Assembly (NCBI GenBank): GCA_044356745.1 | Contig: JBIKVP010000095.1 | Location: 1-6,159 of the forward strand | DNA: 6,159 bases | Direction of reading: 5' to 3' | Origin: JBIKVP01 sp044356745 | Lineage (GTDB): Bacteria > Pseudomonadota > Alphaproteobacteria > Rhizobiales > Beijerinckiaceae | Shown: positions 6,036-6,159 of the stretch, piece after piece | Layout of the letters: each line of letters starts with the position of its first letter | How positions within the stretch are numbered: the stretch's first letter is position 1 | The notes under the pieces: model-generated | Database searches by the model: none | Told to the model about the DNA's origin: nothing | What the model saw: the letters and a program-made list of their open reading frames with translations, nothing else | Program-made: the position numbers and the translations under genes

Positions 6036-6159
6036 TATACCCCTCGTGAGTGAAGAGTTGGCGTTATCTTTTTATTAAGGTTGTTTTGATTCCAATTTGG
6101 TATGGGTACGCTTTTAGAACCGGATCAACGGCAGGAGCTTTTGAAACGCCACCGCACCG
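6036..6159 (+). mobile_element. 5' end of an insertion sequence, right copy (IS630-like, partial)
   Basis: This is the other arm of the 124-bp inverted repeat with 2-125 (one mismatch). The element starts at about 6036 with TATACCCC and runs rightward out of the window, carrying about 66 bases of non-coding end and then the start of the transposase-like frame. The two copies thus point away from each other, with their 5' ends flanking the chromosomal genes. The near-equal lengths present at the two edges (125 and 124 bases) look like an assembly break inside a multi-copy repeat, so the true arrangement beyond the edges is unknown. Confidence 0.7.
6102..6159 (+). CDS. Transposase N-terminus, partial (probably IS630 family)
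   Basis: The ATG at 6102 opens a frame that leaves the window after 19 codons. It encodes the same residues as the left copy, with CGG instead of CGT for the Arg at position 10. No clear ribosome site is seen. The identity rests on the duplicated, outward-running arrangement, the TA boundary and a remembered resemblance to IS630-type N-termini. A non-transposase gene inside a duplicated block is a less likely alternative. Confidence 0.55.
   Translation, partial: MGTLLEPDQRQELLKRHRT

Noticed and set aside
1..6159. A true composite transposon or novel mobile system carrying metabolic cargo.
   Set aside because: The cargo consists of conserved housekeeping genes in two convergent groups with uniform style and no passenger functions. 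Two independent insertions of a common IS, or assembly breaks in it, explain the arrangement more simply.

Overview
The window reads as a short chromosomal segment of an alphaproteobacterium. The protein style of IlvD, KdsB, MnmA and a PmtA-like methyltransferase suggests the acetic acid bacteria (Acetobacteraceae), with AT-rich spacers and moderate GC in the genes. That placement is recalled family resemblance, not a search result. Everything between the two edges looks like ordinary housekeeping DNA. I see no CRISPR array, phage, toxin-antitoxin or defence module.

Layout. The two edges (2-125 and 6036-6159) are a 124-bp inverted repeat with one mismatch. Each arm holds the first 19 codons of the same protein, running outward off the window. 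I read the arms as the 5' ends of two copies of one insertion sequence, probably IS630/Tc1-mariner type. Rightward genes: ilvD (259-1989), then an overlapping gene for an exported Sel1-repeat protein (1976-3097). Leftward genes, in transcription order: mnmA (5831-4647), a pmtA-like methyltransferase (4616-3975) and kdsB (3848-3111). The two groups converge, with 13 bases between the sel1 and kdsB stop codons. The 5832-6035 spacer is gene-free. It holds a leftward terminator hairpin that has no gene left in front of it, plus AT-rich promoter-like elements.

Roles. IlvD makes the 2-keto acids for valine, isoleucine and leucine. MnmA thiolates the tRNA wobble uridine. The methyltransferase probably turns phosphatidylethanolamine into phosphatidylcholine. 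KdsB activates Kdo for lipopolysaccharide. The Sel1 protein is predicted to be periplasmic or envelope-associated. The leftward genes may share a transcript, at least mnmA and pmtA (30-bp gap).

Most notable points: the insertion-sequence arms at both edges, which may also be why the contig ends here; the orphan terminator beside the right arm, suggesting that the insertion displaced or deleted a neighbouring gene; and an unresolved translation start for the Sel1 protein.
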